Program-made: the position numbers and the translations under genes
Notes under the pieces: model-generated
Told to the model about the DNA's origin: nothing
Seen by the model: only the letters and a program-made list of their open reading frames with translations
Databases searched by the model: none
NCBI RefSeq assembly: GCF_033568475.1
Contig: NC_133122.1
Location: 149,744,861 to 149,808,860, forward strand
Direction of reading: 5' to 3'
DNA: 64,000 nt
Source: Henckelia pumila
Lineage: Eukaryota > Streptophyta > Magnoliopsida > Lamiales > Gesneriaceae
Shown here: one piece after another, positions 34,701-46,224 of the stretch
Layout: each line of letters starts with the position of its first letter
How positions within the stretch are numbered: the first letter of the stretch is position 1

Positions 34701-34872
34701 CTCCAAAGGTGACAGTCCCCTTCTCCTTTGGTTTGATTGATTGAAGAAGATCCTTGTTCCCCGTCATATGTCTAGAACATCCACTGTCTAGATACCATAT
34801 GCTAGGGAGAGCATTTTTCTTGTTTCCCTGAAAATAATTAATTTTGGTACCCTTTAGTTCTTTTGGGTCCAC
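31780..34872 (-). CDS. copia Pol polyprotein (protease, integrase, RT, RNase H), intact
   Basis: 1,030 residues without a stop from the first in-frame GTG; there is no ATG at this point, and the frame is open upstream to about 34920. Protease DSG at 29-31 ([13 protein letters not shown]). Integrase zinc finger H159, H164, C193, C196. Catalytic triad D224, D287, E323 with 35-residue spacing. RT YVDD at 718-721. RNase H D882, E923, D958, and the ADIFTKPL end motif near 1005. All key residues are present, so the enzyme could be functional. It makes cDNA from element RNA and integrates it, acting in cytoplasmic particles and then the nucleus. How Pol is joined to Gag is unclear because about 190 bp with stops separate the two frames. 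Confidence 0.95.
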   Translation of the reverse strand: MDPKELKGTKINYFQGNKKNALPSIWYLDSGCSRHMTGNKDLLQSIKPKEKGTVTFGDNSKGVIEGIGSIGISNSCLIDDVLLVKGLKHNLLSISQLCDRGYEVKFTPQHCTVSFISNKSINFKGYRSENVYKVSLNNLSLSNIKSLVSVNVDDNILWHRRLGHVGPSTIEKLLKLDLVVGMPKLDLKLDSVCDACQFGKHTRESFKSKNFVSTSMPLELLHLDLCGPSRNASLGGKLYAFVIVDDFSRYTWTLFLAHKNDAFEYFKTFAKRVENEKNLSIKQIRSDHGTEFQNENFSNFCIEKGIGHNFSCPRTPQQNGVVERKNRTLVEIARTMLCEHSLPKYFWAEAMNTACYIINRVSIRPILKKTPYELWRERKPNISFFRAFGSKCFIHNNGKDNLGKFDAKSDKGIFLGYSTTSKAYRVFNKRTLLVEESMHVIFDESLLNISRTNNDDIEILEEEMVSSSLNDIDATVEETPLPKEWTHHKDHPKDLIIGSPSKGVSTRSSLNNICNHLAFVSHVEPKCVDDALLDDSWIIAMQDELNEFKRNNVWDLVSRPHDRPVIGTKWVFRNKLDEHGTITRNKARLVAKGYSQEEGIDYDETYAPVARLESIRMLLAFACSRNFKLFQMDVKSAFLNGDLKEEVYIEQPDGFVDNLLSDHVYRLNKALYGLKQAPRAWYEKLSSFLITNGFTRGIVDITLFTKHDKDDLLIVQIYVDDIIFGSTNETLCQEFSKLMQEHFEMSMMGELNYFLGLQIKQCKDGFFVNQSKYIKEILKKFGMENTKSSSTPMSTAIRLDKDENGKTVDQSSFRSMIGSLLYATASRPDIMFSVCLCARFQSCPKESHLFALKRIFKYLSNTPNLGLWYSKNSFFDLKSYCDADFGGYKVDQKSTSGTCFFLGNCLVSWFSKKQNCVALSTTEAEYMAAGSCCAQILWMKHQLLDYGVSFSKIPIFCDNTSAICLTKNPIQHSRTKHIDIRHHFIRDHIERNEVELQYVDTKNQIADIFTKPLDENTFIRLRGELGMIEL

Positions 34873-35111
34873 AATGTTAGAAAAGAGAGATACAAAATAG
34901 ACTTCTAAGAGTTCAGTCTCTCATAGCAACATCATCGCCACTTTCCAAGAGTGCTCCCAGTAGTAGGTAGGGCATATGGCCACTTTAAAAACCTATTTCC
35001 TTGGACAGAGCAACGTTCAACAGGGAGACCAGCCGCAAGTCAAGGCATTTTTAAGCCGGTCTATATTGAACTCCCTTAGATTTTGATCTCATAATGCCGA
35101 CTAATGAGTTG
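34873..35111 (-). other. Non-coding gap between copia gag and pol
   Basis: About 240 bp with stops in the reading frames, except that the pol frame is open for the last ~50 bp. It holds no recognisable Gag or protease sequence. Comparable copia elements usually run gag into pol in one frame, so this may be a small insertion, an intron-like segment or a frameshift region. Confidence 0.6.
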
Positions 35112-36527
35112 TTAAGTACTCTTAGGCCTCCATTTCATATAGCTCTTTTGAACATATTGATATTTCAATGATCTGCATTTATGTCTAACATGACCAGATT
35201 TGCAACAATAAGAACAAGTAGGGGTTGATCTCATTTTAGCTTTAGCTATTAGACTAGCAAAGTCTATAGACTTTTTACCATAGCCTATTCCTCCCTTATC
35301 AAAGCTACATTTCTGCATGCTAAGTAGGTTGTTCAATTTATTGCTACTCACATTGAATTTATCGAAAGATTTTTCTAAGTGATCTAAGTCATCCTTAAGT
35401 CTAAGGTTATCATGCTCCTTAGTTTCTAATTCCTTTTTAAGATTTCTATTCTCTTTTCTAAGAACCTTAACCATATCAAACATATCTTTATAAGCATGTA
35501 AGAGTTCATCGTAAGTAGGTACCTCGTCATCGTCGTCAGAGACGATGTCATCACTTTTAGCCATTAAGCAGAAGTTTGCTTCCTCGTCGTCGTCGTCGCT
35601 ATCACTCCAGGTAGCTAGTAGGGCTTTCTTCTTTCCTTTGTCCACTTTCTTCTTGAGTGGGCATTCATTGGCGTAGTGACCTTGTTGTTGACAGTTGTAG
35701 CAGGTCACTTCTTTCTCAGGTTTCTTGTCCTTTTTGAATTTGTTTCCTCGCATGAATTTCTTGAATTTTCTTGCGAAGAGAGCCATGTCATCATCGTCAT
35801 CTTCTTCGACTTGTGTAGTCAAGGCTATCCCTTTGTGCTTGACATCTTCTTTCTTTGATTCTTTTCTTGTGGACACTTCTAACTCATGGGTTTTTAGGGT
35901 CCCATGTAGTTGATCAAGATCATAGGCGGCAGTGTCCCCTTTGTTGGATTCGATGATGGCGGTTCTCTTTGCATCCCATTCTTTTGGTAGGGCACGAAGA
36001 GCTCTCCTCCAAACTTGCTTGGTAGGATATTGTTCTCCCAATTGTGCTAACTCATTGATGATTTGAGTAAGCCTTCGGAACATGGTGTCAACATCTTCGT
36101 TGGATTCCATCTCAAATGTTTCGTATTTGAGTTGGAGTAAGTCGATCTTTGTTTCTTTCACTTGGTTGGTGCCTTCGTGACATATCTCTAGCTTGTCCCA
36201 TATCTCTTTAGCAGATGAGCACATCGATATCCGGTTGTACTCGTTCATATCTAAGGAACAATGCAAGATATTCATAGCTTTAGCATTTTGCGAAATTAAT
36301 TTCATGTCCTCTTTTGAAAAGTCATCCATTCCCTTAGGAATTTCAACCCCATCAACTATTTTCATAGGTGTATAGGGACCTTTCACCGTCACTTTCCATA
36401 GGTCATAGTCTACGGATTGGATATATAGGGACATACGATTTTTCCAATACCCGTAGTTTATGCCATTAAAAAGAGGAGGACGATTAGTAGATTGCCCTTG
36501 AGCATAATCACTCGCTAGGTTTGCCAT
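35112..36527 (-). CDS. copia Gag, 471 aa, two zinc knuckles, intact
   Basis: ATG at 36527 (MANLASDYAQGQSTNRPPLF) is chosen; the open frame reaches into the primer site, where only a GTG is available. The N-terminal half is the UBN2/DUF4219-type capsid (NGINYGYWKNRMSLYI; LQLKYETFEMESNEDV). A zinc knuckle C276-C279-H284-C289 follows a Lys-rich stretch. Two acidic Asp/Glu runs and a coiled-coil-like heptad region (about 345-405) come next, then a second CX2CX4HX4C finger (C438, C441, H446, C451). The long C-terminal part is characteristic of SIRE-type elements. It forms the virus-like particle that packages element RNA. Confidence 0.93.
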   Translation of the reverse strand: MANLASDYAQGQSTNRPPLFNGINYGYWKNRMSLYIQSVDYDLWKVTVKGPYTPMKIVDGVEIPKGMDDFSKEDMKLISQNAKAMNILHCSLDMNEYNRISMCSSAKEIWDKLEICHEGTNQVKETKIDLLQLKYETFEMESNEDVDTMFRRLTQIINELAQLGEQYPTKQVWRRALRALPKEWDAKRTAIIESNKGDTAAYDLDQLHGTLKTHELEVSTRKESKKEDVKHKGIALTTQVEEDDDDDMALFARKFKKFMRGNKFKKDKKPEKEVTCYNCQQQGHYANECPLKKKVDKGKKKALLATWSDSDDDDEEANFCLMAKSDDIVSDDDDEVPTYDELLHAYKDMFDMVKVLRKENRNLKKELETKEHDNLRLKDDLDHLEKSFDKFNVSSNKLNNLLSMQKCSFDKGGIGYGKKSIDFASLIAKAKMRSTPTCSYCCKSGHVRHKCRSLKYQYVQKSYMKWRPKST

Positions 36528-36555
36528 AAAAAGGATTTGAAAAATATTTTCAAAT

Positions 36556-36568
36556 GGCTCTGATACCA
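36556..36568 (-). other. Primer binding site, tRNA-iMet
   Basis: Plus strand GGCTCTGATACCA, i.e. TGGTATCAGAGCC on the coding strand, the standard initiator-methionine tRNA site, two bases inside the 5' LTR. Confidence 0.95.
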
Positions 36569-36570
36569 CT

Positions 36571-38177
36571 TGTTAGAACCTAATGGGGGGGGGGGGGATT
36601 TAGGTTCTATTGGCAACTTTAGCAATTTAAAGTGATTATGCAAGTACGCAAGCGGAAGACTTAAGCAATCAAATAAATAAGTGCGGTAAATAAATACGTA
36701 ATGTAAATAAAGCAGTAAAAGGGATAAGAGATGTTTATGGAAGTTCGACGATAAATCGTCTACGTCTCCCCTTCTTGGTTAAGTCGATTAACCAAGGATC
36801 CACTAGCACTTCGAACGTCTTGGCCTTGATGGCTCCAAGGATAGCCTTACAACTTGACACGATCACCGCGCCGATACAACTCAACACTCTTGGCCTTAAG
36901 GGCTCCAAGGATAGCCTCAACAAAAACACTTGGCTTCACACTCAAGTGTTTACAACAATCTCACAATACACTTGGCTTCACACTAAGTGTTTACAACAAT
37001 AGCACAACCAACTCACAAAACTATTTTCACAAATAACTCTCAAATATTGATTGAGCACTTTGGTAGAGAGAATATTGCTTGCAAATGAGAGAAGAAATGA
37101 GTTGGGATGTCTCTAAATGGTCTTGGCAAGCCTCTATTTATAGTTGGCAAAGATTTGAATTTGAATTTGTGTGCTTGGAGCGTTTATTGGGAAGCCAAGG
37201 AGTAGAGACAAAGTGTAGGCGCCGCTGCCTTCTTTTTCCAGCACTGAGCAGCTTTTGTGGAAAAATCATATCTTCTAATCTAACCGTTGGATTGATCTGA
37301 AATTTAAACTGAAGCTTTAAAACATCTGGATCTTCAATCTGAACGGTGGAGATTTGATTCTAACGAGTCAAACATTTCCAGTAAATCTCGGAAGTCGCAA
37401 AATCACGTTCTCGCTTTTGTTCTGAGCATTACTTTTCAAAAATTCGAATCTCACAATCCATCCGTTGGATTGGCCTGAAATTAACACACTATCTTTGTAA
37501 CATCCTGATATTGATCGTGATTGGTGGAGATTGGATTTGGATGCCTCCATCGATTCCAGTAGTCTTCTGAATACGATACTTCAGCAGTTAGCTCCTTGCA
37601 GAAATAGCTACTGTTCAACATATTTGAAAAAATCATAACTCCATATCCAACCATTGGATTGATTTGAAATTTGGATAGAGACTTTAAAACATCATGGAAA
37701 TCCATGTGATCGGTGGAGATCGGATTTTAATAACCGAAGCATTCCCAGTTATTTTCTGAAGTTGAGTCTTCATAGTTCATTCCTTGCAGAAGTAAGTACT
37801 GTGCAGCTTTGTTAAATAAATCATATCTCCATATCCAGCCGTTGGATTGCTATGAAATTTGGAGAGAAACTTGAGAACATCCTGATCTTGATTTTCACTG
37901 TTGGAGATCTGATTTGGATGACCGGAAAGTGCCCGGTGAATTTTGCAAGTTTCTGCTTTATAATATTGGCTTGTCCTTGTCCATTTCTTTTACAACTTCA
38001 AAGTAACTTCCAAGAATTTGATTGTTAATATGATCTAATCTGCAAAGTCTCACTTTAAATGGTTAGTAACAATTAACCGAGTTTTGTAATCATCAAAACA
38101 TAATAATATGAGATTTGTTAATGCATTAAAAACATTAATCTCATAACACGAGATTTGTATGCGTTTAAGGCGTAACA
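36571..38177 (-). repeat. 5' LTR of the copia element
   Basis: 1,607 bp; same ends, TATA box and U3 repeats as 29728-31331. Differences seen: two extra G in the G run at 36585-36597 and one extra A near 37019. No base substitution was noticed. Confidence 0.95.
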
Positions 38178-39188
38178 GTTGAGCTTATAATCACCTTATT
38201 TCAGATTGCTAAGAATTGACGAGCTCGAGATTGTAGCTGTCAAACCAAAGAAGAGTTGCTGAGGTTTGAAGTTGTTCTTGAGGATGGAACTTGAGCAGAT
38301 TGGTTTATGAGGTTGATTAGAATTGATATATGTGTTCTTGTTATATGTTTCAGATTTGAAGCTTCAAGAACCAAGACTAAACGAGAAGGTATAATGACGA
38401 CATCGCGAGTCAGGGATTTTGAAGCTCAAGATCGATTATTCTTGAGTTGTCCCGCTAAAATCAAATACATGTTTATTGCTTTGATTATGTTATGATGTTG
38501 TCGATCCATCCCAGGTAGTGGATCTTATTTGATATGAGATATGAATTGATTCTTATGCCAGGGTCTGAGGCGACCTTATTTTCTAGTCCGAAGAGACGAC
38601 GATAGATGGATATCCATGTCAAGATCGTATACGAATCTTGATGGCAAAGAGTGTGATAGGAATCAATTCTTTATATATGCGTTTACTCTATTCTTGAGTT
38701 GAAATGTTTAGAGTCGATATGTTTTTATTTAACGCGTATATATGTTGATTATACTGAGATTGTATTTTCATCGGACGTTTTCGGCTGTTATCTTGTTTTG
38801 TATGTGTGCATGACGACAGATGGGGCAGGAGCTGGCCAAAATCAACGAGGGTAGCTCATGAGAGAGTCTAGATATGTGGACTCGGGTTGTTGTAGTTGAA
38901 ACATTGTATATTAAGTCTAGAAAGCATGTTAGAAAACACTTTAGTTGTTGTTCTTGAAGAATTGAAGCACACTTTGTATAATTTCATGCTTTTGGTTGGA
39001 TTTAAACCTCTAGTTTGATGTATGAGCTTGATATAACTATGTTTAGATCTGGTTTTATATATATTTACATGTTTTGGGACATCATTTTGATGAATTGGAA
39101 TTGATTGAAAGGATCAAAGTTGCTGACAAAAGAACAGAGCAGGTTTTCTGCCCTGGAGCTCAGCCTACTGTTTTGGAAAAAAACAGGG

Positions 39189-39220
39189 GCGCCCGGGCGG
39201 TAGTTTTTGACCGCCCGTGC
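39189..39220. repeat. Single GC-rich hairpin unit near 3' end of solo LTR D
   Basis: GCGCCCGGGCGGTAG, loop TTTT, GACCGCCCGTGC, followed by CAACCCCTTTTTG, which echoes the CACCCCCTTTT that follows hairpins elsewhere. A strongly decayed copy may lie about 60-70 bp upstream. Confidence 0.8.
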
Positions 39221-39345
39221 CAACCCCTTTTTGAAAAAAAATAAAAAAAATTTTGATTCTTATTCTTTTCTTATTAGATTAATGATGCTTATTCATTAAT
39301 TGCCCCTTAAGATTTGAGATTAGCAACACAAGGCCCCATAGAAGA

Positions 39346-40945
39346 GATCAAGAATGTGCTGGAAGTCGAGGTAGTGAAGGTTCATGACATTTATTTAGAG
39401 CTGCCTAATTTTTCATTTTGGTGTAGAAGACTTCAGTTTGCATACCTTCGTGAACGAATATGTCGCAAAATTAAGAGCTGTAATTCTAGATTTTTCTCTA
39501 TGGGTGGCAGAGAGTTGCTTATCAAATCGGTTTAGCAAGCAATATCGTCTTATTCCATGTCTTGCTTCAAAATACCAAGCTCTATTTGTCAAGGGATTGA
39601 ACAAGAGTGTGCAAAATTCTGGTGGAATGATAAAGAAGGAAAAAAGGGTATGCATTGATTGAGTTGGGAAGGGCTGTGTAAACCAAAATATCAAGGAGGA
39701 ATGGGGGTTTCAAAAATTGAGGGCTTTCAACATAGAGCTAGTGGCCAAGCTCGTGAGACGTGTAATTCAAACTTCAAACTCCTTAAAGGCCAGGGTTCTT
39801 AAAGTTCGGTAATTCAAATTTCCAAACATCGTGGCTACTAAACTAGGATCCAATCCATCATATATTTGGTGCTCCATGCTTTGGTGTCATGAGCTGATCC
39901 AACAAGGGCTTTGTTGGAGGGTAGGAGATGTTCAAAAAATTCTAGCACAAGTAAATCCTTGGATCCCAAGTCTTCCTGATTTTAAGAGTAGTCTTACTCA
40001 ACGAGCTAATCCGGATTCAAAAGTAACAAGTCTTATATTACAAGCGAGAAGTTGGAATACAGAGTTGGTGCGTCAAATATTTCATTCTTTTGAGGTGGAA
40101 GCAATATTTGATATTCCACTAAATCAAGGGGGGAGTAAAGATATCAGATATTGGAAGAATATCCCAAATGGTGTGTATACAACCAGCTCGGTTATGTATT
40201 AGAACGGAACATCAATGCTCCACCCCCTTTTCAACCATCGCATCCCTTGAAATCTTGGTGGAAAGTGATATAGAAGCTCAAAATACCTCCAAAAGTTTGT
40301 ATATTTTTTTATGGAAAACGTCCCACAACTTTATTCCTACCTCAGCAAACTTGCAATCACACCATGTCCCGACTTCAGGTATGCGTCAATTATGCAAGTT
40401 TTGTTTTGCACCTACTAGGAATAGCCTACTGTTTTGTAATTTTGTCTGGAAGCTAGTTATGGAAGAAGGCGATATTCTGGAGTGTTTTAGGCAAGTTGAG
40501 GATGGTAAACTTTGTGGAATGTGAGCTGGTTATTCACAAATATATGCAGCAAGAGGATTTGGAAGTGTTTTCCATGATGGCTTGGGCGATTTGGTTTGAA
40601 ACTCGTAAAATTATTCATTCAAGTACGACACAGTGGACTAATTTTCATATTGATTGGGTATTTCCTTTGTTGTAGGAATTCCAAAGGGAAATAATGATTT
40701 GTGATAGTTCATTAGAGTGGATGAGAATAACCCAAACCAATCATGGAAACCACTGGTGCCGAGTCAATTTATCCATTATGCATATGAGACGCTCAGCAAA
40801 TGCAGTGGCCCGTTTATTAGCTCATTATGCTTAATCTGCAGTTTCGAGCCTATAATTAGTTAACTGTCTTTTGCCTTTTTGGCTTCTTGATGTTGTAAAC
40901 AAAGACATGTATTTAATCTATCTATTATTTTACCTTCCAAAAAAA
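39346..40945 (+). pseudogene. L1-type LINE, 3' part (RT thumb, zinc-binding and RNase H-like regions)
   Basis: Continues the RT from 28958: EIKNVLEVEVVKVHDIYLEL, FAYLRERICRKIKSCNSRFF, SMGGRELLIKSV, then KYQGGMGF, KLGSNPSYIW, LCWRVGDVQK, NPWIPSLPDF, a zf-RVT part (PPKVCIFLWKTSHNFIPTSA) and an RNase H tail (MAWAIWFETRKI; RRSANAVARLLAHYA). Frameshifts and stops break it repeatedly. A short A8 run at 40938-40945 after CTATTATTTTACCTTCC looks like the poly-A end. The target duplication was not found. Confidence 0.83.
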
Positions 40946-41599
40946 ACAAACGAAATACTACGTCGAAAAACAAGTCTAAAATCCCTCTGACCATTTTCTC
41001 ATTTTTGTACAGTCGTTTTACCGAAGCAAAGTTGACCCTACCCGACCACGTCTGATTCAAGACAATTAGTTGAAGATCTTTACTTCCACCGACCCCACGA
41101 ATTCTTAATATCAAATTGTTAATCAACATGTAAGAGGGATTAGCATTGCTAACTGTCTCTTAAACTTCACTAGCATCCATTCTTTAGGAACATTTTGGGT
41201 GTCTTTGGATCAAGGAGATTTAAAGTCGTGGATTTCAAATCCAGTTGATTGTTTGGATGAATTTAGATTAGATGAAATTGAAATCCACTCACTTGTTAAT
41301 TCATGTATATGTAATAATAATTGTGATAGATGTGAAATACATCAATCAAACACATCACTCAAATCAATTTTTCAATCAAATATGTCGCTTGAGTAATAAT
41401 AATAAAAAATCATATAAGCACAACCTTAAGACGCACATGTGTCAAAGGATTTGAGTCATATATTTCAAATTCATTTGATTGTTGAACAATTGCATGTCAG
41501 GTGAAATTTAAATCCAACAATTTGTTATGTTAGATATACGATAATTATGATGGATTTTAAATGCATCCAAGATAGATGTCATTACAAATGCATTCTTTA
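40946..41599. other. Intergenic DNA with short imperfect repeats
   Basis: AT-rich, with runs such as GGATTTCAAATCCA and TTTGATTG that suggest remnants of small MITEs. No gene. Confidence 0.4.
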
Positions 41600-42169
41600 G
41601 AGGGTGTTTTGCTGAGCTTATAACCTCTTTAAAACCGCTTATAAACTGTTTTGGAGCTTATAAGTTGTTAAAATTTATCTGGTAAAATTTTTCCAAACAG
41701 CTGATAAGCTGTCAAAATAAGTTGTTTGACAGATTATAAGCTGTTTTAAAAAAATAAGGGCGATTTTATTTTTTAAAAAAAAATCTTATTTTAACATTCT
41801 ATTTCTCCAAAATATCCGTGCAATTCCCCACCCAAATATTAAATATTAATTTTAAAAAATTTCTAAATAACATAAAATTTTTCTAATTGAAATATTAAAT
41901 AGTTTTATTTTTTTAAATATAGGTCCATTATAAAATTATTTTCGTATATGTATAATTTGTTACATTATCTTCATAACATTATATTTTTTTTTGCTAATTT
42001 TGTCAATAAAATATCTTATAATATCAAGCATATCAACATCTTTAACTCGTTTAAAATAAGTTTATCCAAATATTTTAATTTTTTTAAAATAAGTCCTACT
42101 CCTGATAGTTTATAAGCTCTGAAATCAAATTTTATTAGCTATTTTTAATAAGTTTAGCCAAACACACTC
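41600..42169. mobile_element. Tourist/Harbinger-like MITE, family 1, copy 1
   Basis: Terminal repeats GAGGGTGTTTTGCTGAGCTTA and TAAGTTTAGCCAAACACACTC; flanked by TTA on both sides (41597-41599, 42170-42172). Subterminal AGCTTATAAGCTG palindromes. No coding capacity. Confidence 0.78.
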
Positions 42170-42345
42170 TTAATTCATTCTCAAATCAAATTCATCCCAT
42201 AATCCGTCCATCTAAATGAAAATTAAATCGATTTTACCAATATATTAAGTATTAATGATTAGAATTTATTTTAATTGCAATATAATCAGAATAAAAAGAT
42301 GATGTTGATTAATACTACAAATGTTATTGATTTATTGTAGAATAA

Positions 42346-42881
42346 GAGGGTGTTCGATTCAAGATTAAAAGCTCCACAAACAGCTTATAAGCTGGTAAAA
42401 TCAGTTTGATTTTTTTTTTTCCAAATAGTTTATAAGTTGTTTTTAAAAAAGTAGTGTGACCTTAATTTTTTTTTAAAAAAAATTATTTTAACATTTTATT
42501 TCTCCAAAATACCATTGCATATTTTTATAAATCCTTATCATGCACTCAACATATTAAATATTATTTTAAATACTTTTCCAAATAGTATCAACTTTTCTAA
42601 ATTAAAATACAAAATAGTTTTATTTTTTTTAGTATAGATTTATTACACAACTATTTTCGTATAGTTACATTACCTTCATGGAATTATATATTTTTTGATA
42701 ATTTTGATAATAAAAAGATTTTATAATAACAAATATATCAACGTTTTTAAATTTTTTAAAACAATTTCATCCAAATTCTGCTTATTTTTAAAATAAGTTC
42801 TATAACTTATAAATTTTTAAAACAACTTATAAGATTTAGAACCTTATAAGCTATTTTTAATAAATTTAATCAATCCTCCTC
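42346..42881. mobile_element. Tourist/Harbinger-like MITE, family 1, copy 2
   Basis: GAGGGTGTTCGATTC at left and CAATCCTCCTC at right, TAA duplicated at 42343-42345 and 42882-42884. Internal text (CATTTTATTTCTCCAAAATA; TTATAAGCTATTTTTAATAA) matches copy 1. Confidence 0.72.
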
Positions 42882-43286
42882 TAAGTTTACTTAATCGATA
42901 TTTTTTGAGAACTTAGTCGATATTTTAATTTTCATAATAGGTTATCAAATACCTTACCTAGAATAATCATATATTGTTTTTTTTAAAAAAATTCAATTTG
43001 TGTGTTTACAAATTACAGTGTCTATGCCACGTGACATCTTCACAAGGATTACCGGTGAGAAAAAGAACTTCTTTTTTTAAACTCTAAAAAGTTTACTTTT
43101 ATTCCTCAAATTTTTATATACTCCGCTTAATTTGAAGTTGACGCTTAGAAGTCAAAAGGGGAGAGAGAGAGAGAGAGTTGATGCTTAGCAAGTTGCAACT
43201 CTTTTGGGAAGTAATAAATACCGACTAATTCCCATTTTCACTTGTGACAATTTATATAACCGGACAGTGGATGTAAAATAAATTTA

Positions 43287-43662
43287 GGCACCGTTCTATT
43301 CACCATATTATTAATATATGTATAACTCATCCCATCTTATCTCACGTTCTTTTAATCATATTATTTATCTATATATTAACTATTTATTTTACATCAATCA
43401 AATCATAATTATTTATCTCGCATCAATCAAATCATTGAATTCAAATTACTATTTTACCCCTTAAAAATAATATAATTTTTTATTTTATTTATTGTTAAAA
43501 GGACAAAATAGTCATTTAACATTTTTAATCAATCAAATCAAATAAATCATAATCTATCAATCAAATATAATACTATTTTAACTATCATTTCTTATTTATT
43601 TTTATTACATTATACTACTTATCTATATATTATTTATATCATACCTCAAACCAAACGGTACC
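43287..43662. mobile_element. Tourist-like MITE, family 2, copy A
   Basis: Ends GGCACCGTTCTATTC and CCAAACGGTACC with TTA duplications at 43284-43286 and 43663-43665. The interior is repetitive ATCAATCAAATCA with GACAAAATAGTCATTTAAC. Copy B at 46225-46611 is the same family in opposite orientation. Confidence 0.82.
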
Positions 43663-43993
43663 TTATATTTTTAAAAATAACAATTAAATTTTATGCTTTT
43701 TCGAAAATTTACTTATTCACCAAATGTTGATGATGGATATTGGCTCTGATCAAAATAGAGGTGTTAAAATTAACTAAGTCCGTAAAATTAGATTGTCTCC
43801 TCATATAAAATAGATGCGTTGTTTTTGAATTTGAAACGTTATACTTATCGGTAATTAGGTTAACTTGAACATTTTAATTATTGGTAGTTCAACCAAATAC
43901 TCATGTTTCATCAATAAACAATAATTCTAAATTTCATTTCTAAAAATAAATAATAGTAATTCTAAATTTCAAGAACTTGACACGCTTTACACC

Positions 43994-43998
<5 letters not shown>

Positions 43999-44070
<72 letters not shown>
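43999..44070. repeat. (ATT)n microsatellite
   Basis: About 24 uninterrupted ATT/TTA units. Confidence 0.97.
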
Positions 44071-44285
44071 TGTCTGTCTATTGCTAGAAATTATCTAATT
44101 GACAAAATGATAAGATTATCCAAACAATACTTGTCGTAACCTAAAAGCAAACTAGTTTCAAAACCAATAACCGGTACCAAATTCTCGTCTAATTACTAAC
44201 TAGATATGTTCCCGATATATTTCATAAGCAATTGGAATTTAATATAAAACACATATTTATTAATTGCTCCAATATTGTAGTATCA

Positions 44286-44420
44286 TCAAAATTTGTTGGA
44301 GTGCCATAATTTTTCTAGCAATCGAACCATGACGTTTGGGTTGTTGTGCCGTTTAAAATATTTGAGTTGCACAATTAGCACCAGCTATAGCTTTTAATGA
44401 AATGACAAACGCTCTGTCTA
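44286..44420 (-). repeat. Short interspersed repeat family R1, copy 3 (inverted)
   Basis: The minus strand reads GACAGAGCGTTTGTCATTTC, TAGCTGGTGCTAATTGTGCA and CATGGTTCGATTGCTAG, matching the copies at 21701 and 21911. Confidence 0.68.
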
Positions 44421-44499
44421 TAATTAATATCAGATACAATGTTGTGGGTTCGATTATCATTAATTGCAAAGAATAGCTTGTCGCAAAAAAAAAAAAAAA

Positions 44500-44690
44500 A
44501 GAAGAAAAGATTCCCAGAGCCCATGAGCGAGGTGTTCGAGTAAGTGACTATTTGATCAATTGTTAGGAGTTCGATATCCGTTACCAAAAAAAAAATAAAG
44601 AAAAGAATTTCAGAGCCCACGAGCGAGGTGTCCGATTAAGTGACTGTTTGATCAATTGTTAGGAGTTTGATATTTGTTACCAACATTTTC
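44500..44690. repeat. Tandem pair of a ~97-bp interspersed unit
   Basis: CAGAGCCCATGAGCGAGGTG, AAGTGACTATTTGATCAATT and GTTAGGAGTTCGATATCCGT occur twice (about 44515 and 44612), separated by A-rich runs. It looks like an A-tailed retroposed short repeat duplicated in tandem. Confidence 0.65.
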
Positions 44691-45575
44691 TAGGACGATC
44701 TTGTCGCACATGGAGCTTAATGTGATTTATCTAGCTAATATAGTTTACGGCTACTGCGTTAATTCAAAAATTTATTCAATGCGTTACAAAAAATAATGGT
44801 TGTGGGTTACCACATCAAAAAATAATAAAAATATTTCAAACGTTATTTGGCCATCAATCGGTAATATAGAACCTGTCAAATTTTTTGGTTTCGTTTGGAC
44901 ATGTACTTTAAAAAAATATTTAATGTTTTATAAATGAAAAAAACTTAATTATATGTTTGGATAAAATGTTAGTAAAATATTTTTGAAAAATATTTTTAAA
45001 AAGTATTATCCAAATATAGTTTTTAAAGCACGCTTGATATATTTTTAGATGTTTTTAGAATGAAACTTGAAAAGTAAAGATGAACAACACTAGTACACTA
45101 CTTTTGAAATGTTAAAATGTTTTATAGAATAGTTGTCCAAACTTCAAATACATATTTATTCTTAAAACAACTTTTGAAATATTTTAAAAAATATTTTTAG
45201 AAAAACGTTTTATAAGTACAAGTACAATCGAAACCTTGGATTATCCAATTTTATATTATAACTTTTGATAGTATAGTTTCATTTCTGAAGATAAACAAGG
45301 AAGGAAAAGAGACTCCAAATTGATAATGCATTTTTTTATAATCTTAATTGGTCTTTTTGTGTACACCAAGATATCTCACCTTGTAGTTACCAAAAGATTT
45401 GATAGAGTTGGACTAGATTTTGTAATATTTTTAATCATGCCGAAGTAAACTACCTTTAAGCATCAGATTTCAATTCTATTTTCAACATATTTTTTAAAGA
45501 AAAAAATCAATCATCAAGGAAATTAGAGGTGACGAGAAGTACCAAGCGCAGCAATATTAACGATTAGAATTAGCT

Positions 45576-45655
45576 TGGCTCCAGGTTATTCGAGTTGGTA
45601 GAGTGATGAACATTTGAATAACGACTTGCAGTTTGATTCTCTCTAGCAGCACATT
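45576..45655 (+). repeat. tRNA-like SINE fragment (tentative)
   Basis: TTCGAGTTGGTAGAGTG resembles a tRNA box A and CAGTTTGATTCTC a decayed box B about 40 bp later. It is not a tRNA gene because it lacks acceptor-stem pairing. Surrounding 44700-46224 is AT-rich with no gene. Confidence 0.4.
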
Positions 45656-46224
45656 TCTAAACAGAGTTTGTTACATAGCGATTGTCTAGCGGCCATGTGT
45701 CCTCGTCTTATTAAAAATAAATATATGATTACAATAACACAAAAGCCGGAAAAACATCAAATTATATATATTGTATTTCTTTCGTCCCACTCATTTAGGT
45801 TACATTTCATTTTTCAATCGTTTCAATTATATAGCACAAAAGCTCTTGTGAGACGGTTTCATGGGTCAATTTTGTACGGATCTTATATTTGAGTCACCCA
45901 TGAAAAAATATTATTTTTTATGTCAAAATTATTATTTTTTATTGTAGACCGTGAGACCGTCTCACAAGAAACATTCTCTATATATAGTCTAGTTTCTACA
46001 TTTAATGTATATTTTTTATTCTTTTAACAATTATCCCTATTAAATCAAGACAAATACTCCTATGAGACGGTCTCAAAGATCATTTTTTGAGACTGGTCTC
46101 TTATATGGATTATCCATTAAAAAGTATTATATTTTATGTCAAAAGTATTACTTATTATTATAAATATGGATATGGTTGATTGTCTCACAAGAATGTTACT
46201 CATCAATCAATATATTAACTATTT

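Larger units (their letters stand above)
29728..38177 (-). mobile_element. Full-length young SIRE-like Ty1/copia retrotransposon
   Basis: 8,450 bp on the minus strand: LTRs 29728-31331 and 36571-38177, GTTGA target duplications (29723-29727, 38178-38182), tRNA-iMet primer site, polypurine tract, one open gag and one open pol. The LTRs differ only in a G homopolymer (11 versus 13) and one extra A, so insertion was recent. Pol wording in the linker ([32 protein letters not shown]) and the large gag with a C-terminal extension suggest the SIRE lineage. It sits inside solo LTR D. Confidence 0.95.
28959..39340 (+). mobile_element. Solo LTR D (chromovirus-like gypsy) in the LINE, itself split by a copia element
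   Basis: Own sequence 28959-29727 plus 38183-39340 (about 1.93 kb). Starts TGTAAGGCACGGG and ends GGCCCCATA. Target duplication GAAGA at 28954-28958 and 39341-39345; removing the LTR rejoins the LINE reading frame. Its body matches the layout of solo LTR C. One hairpin unit lies at 39189-39220 (GCGCCCGGGCGGTAG / GACCGCCCGTGC), again near the LTR 3' end. Confidence 0.85.

Noticed and set aside
39326-39345. First reading that the two LINE halves overlap and come from different copies
   Set aside because: Placing the solo LTR boundary at 39340 with a GAAGA duplication joins them in one continuous frame, which explains the apparent overlap.
45576-45655. Possible tRNA gene
   Set aside because: Box A-like sequence only; no cloverleaf or acceptor stem, so kept as a tentative SINE fragment.
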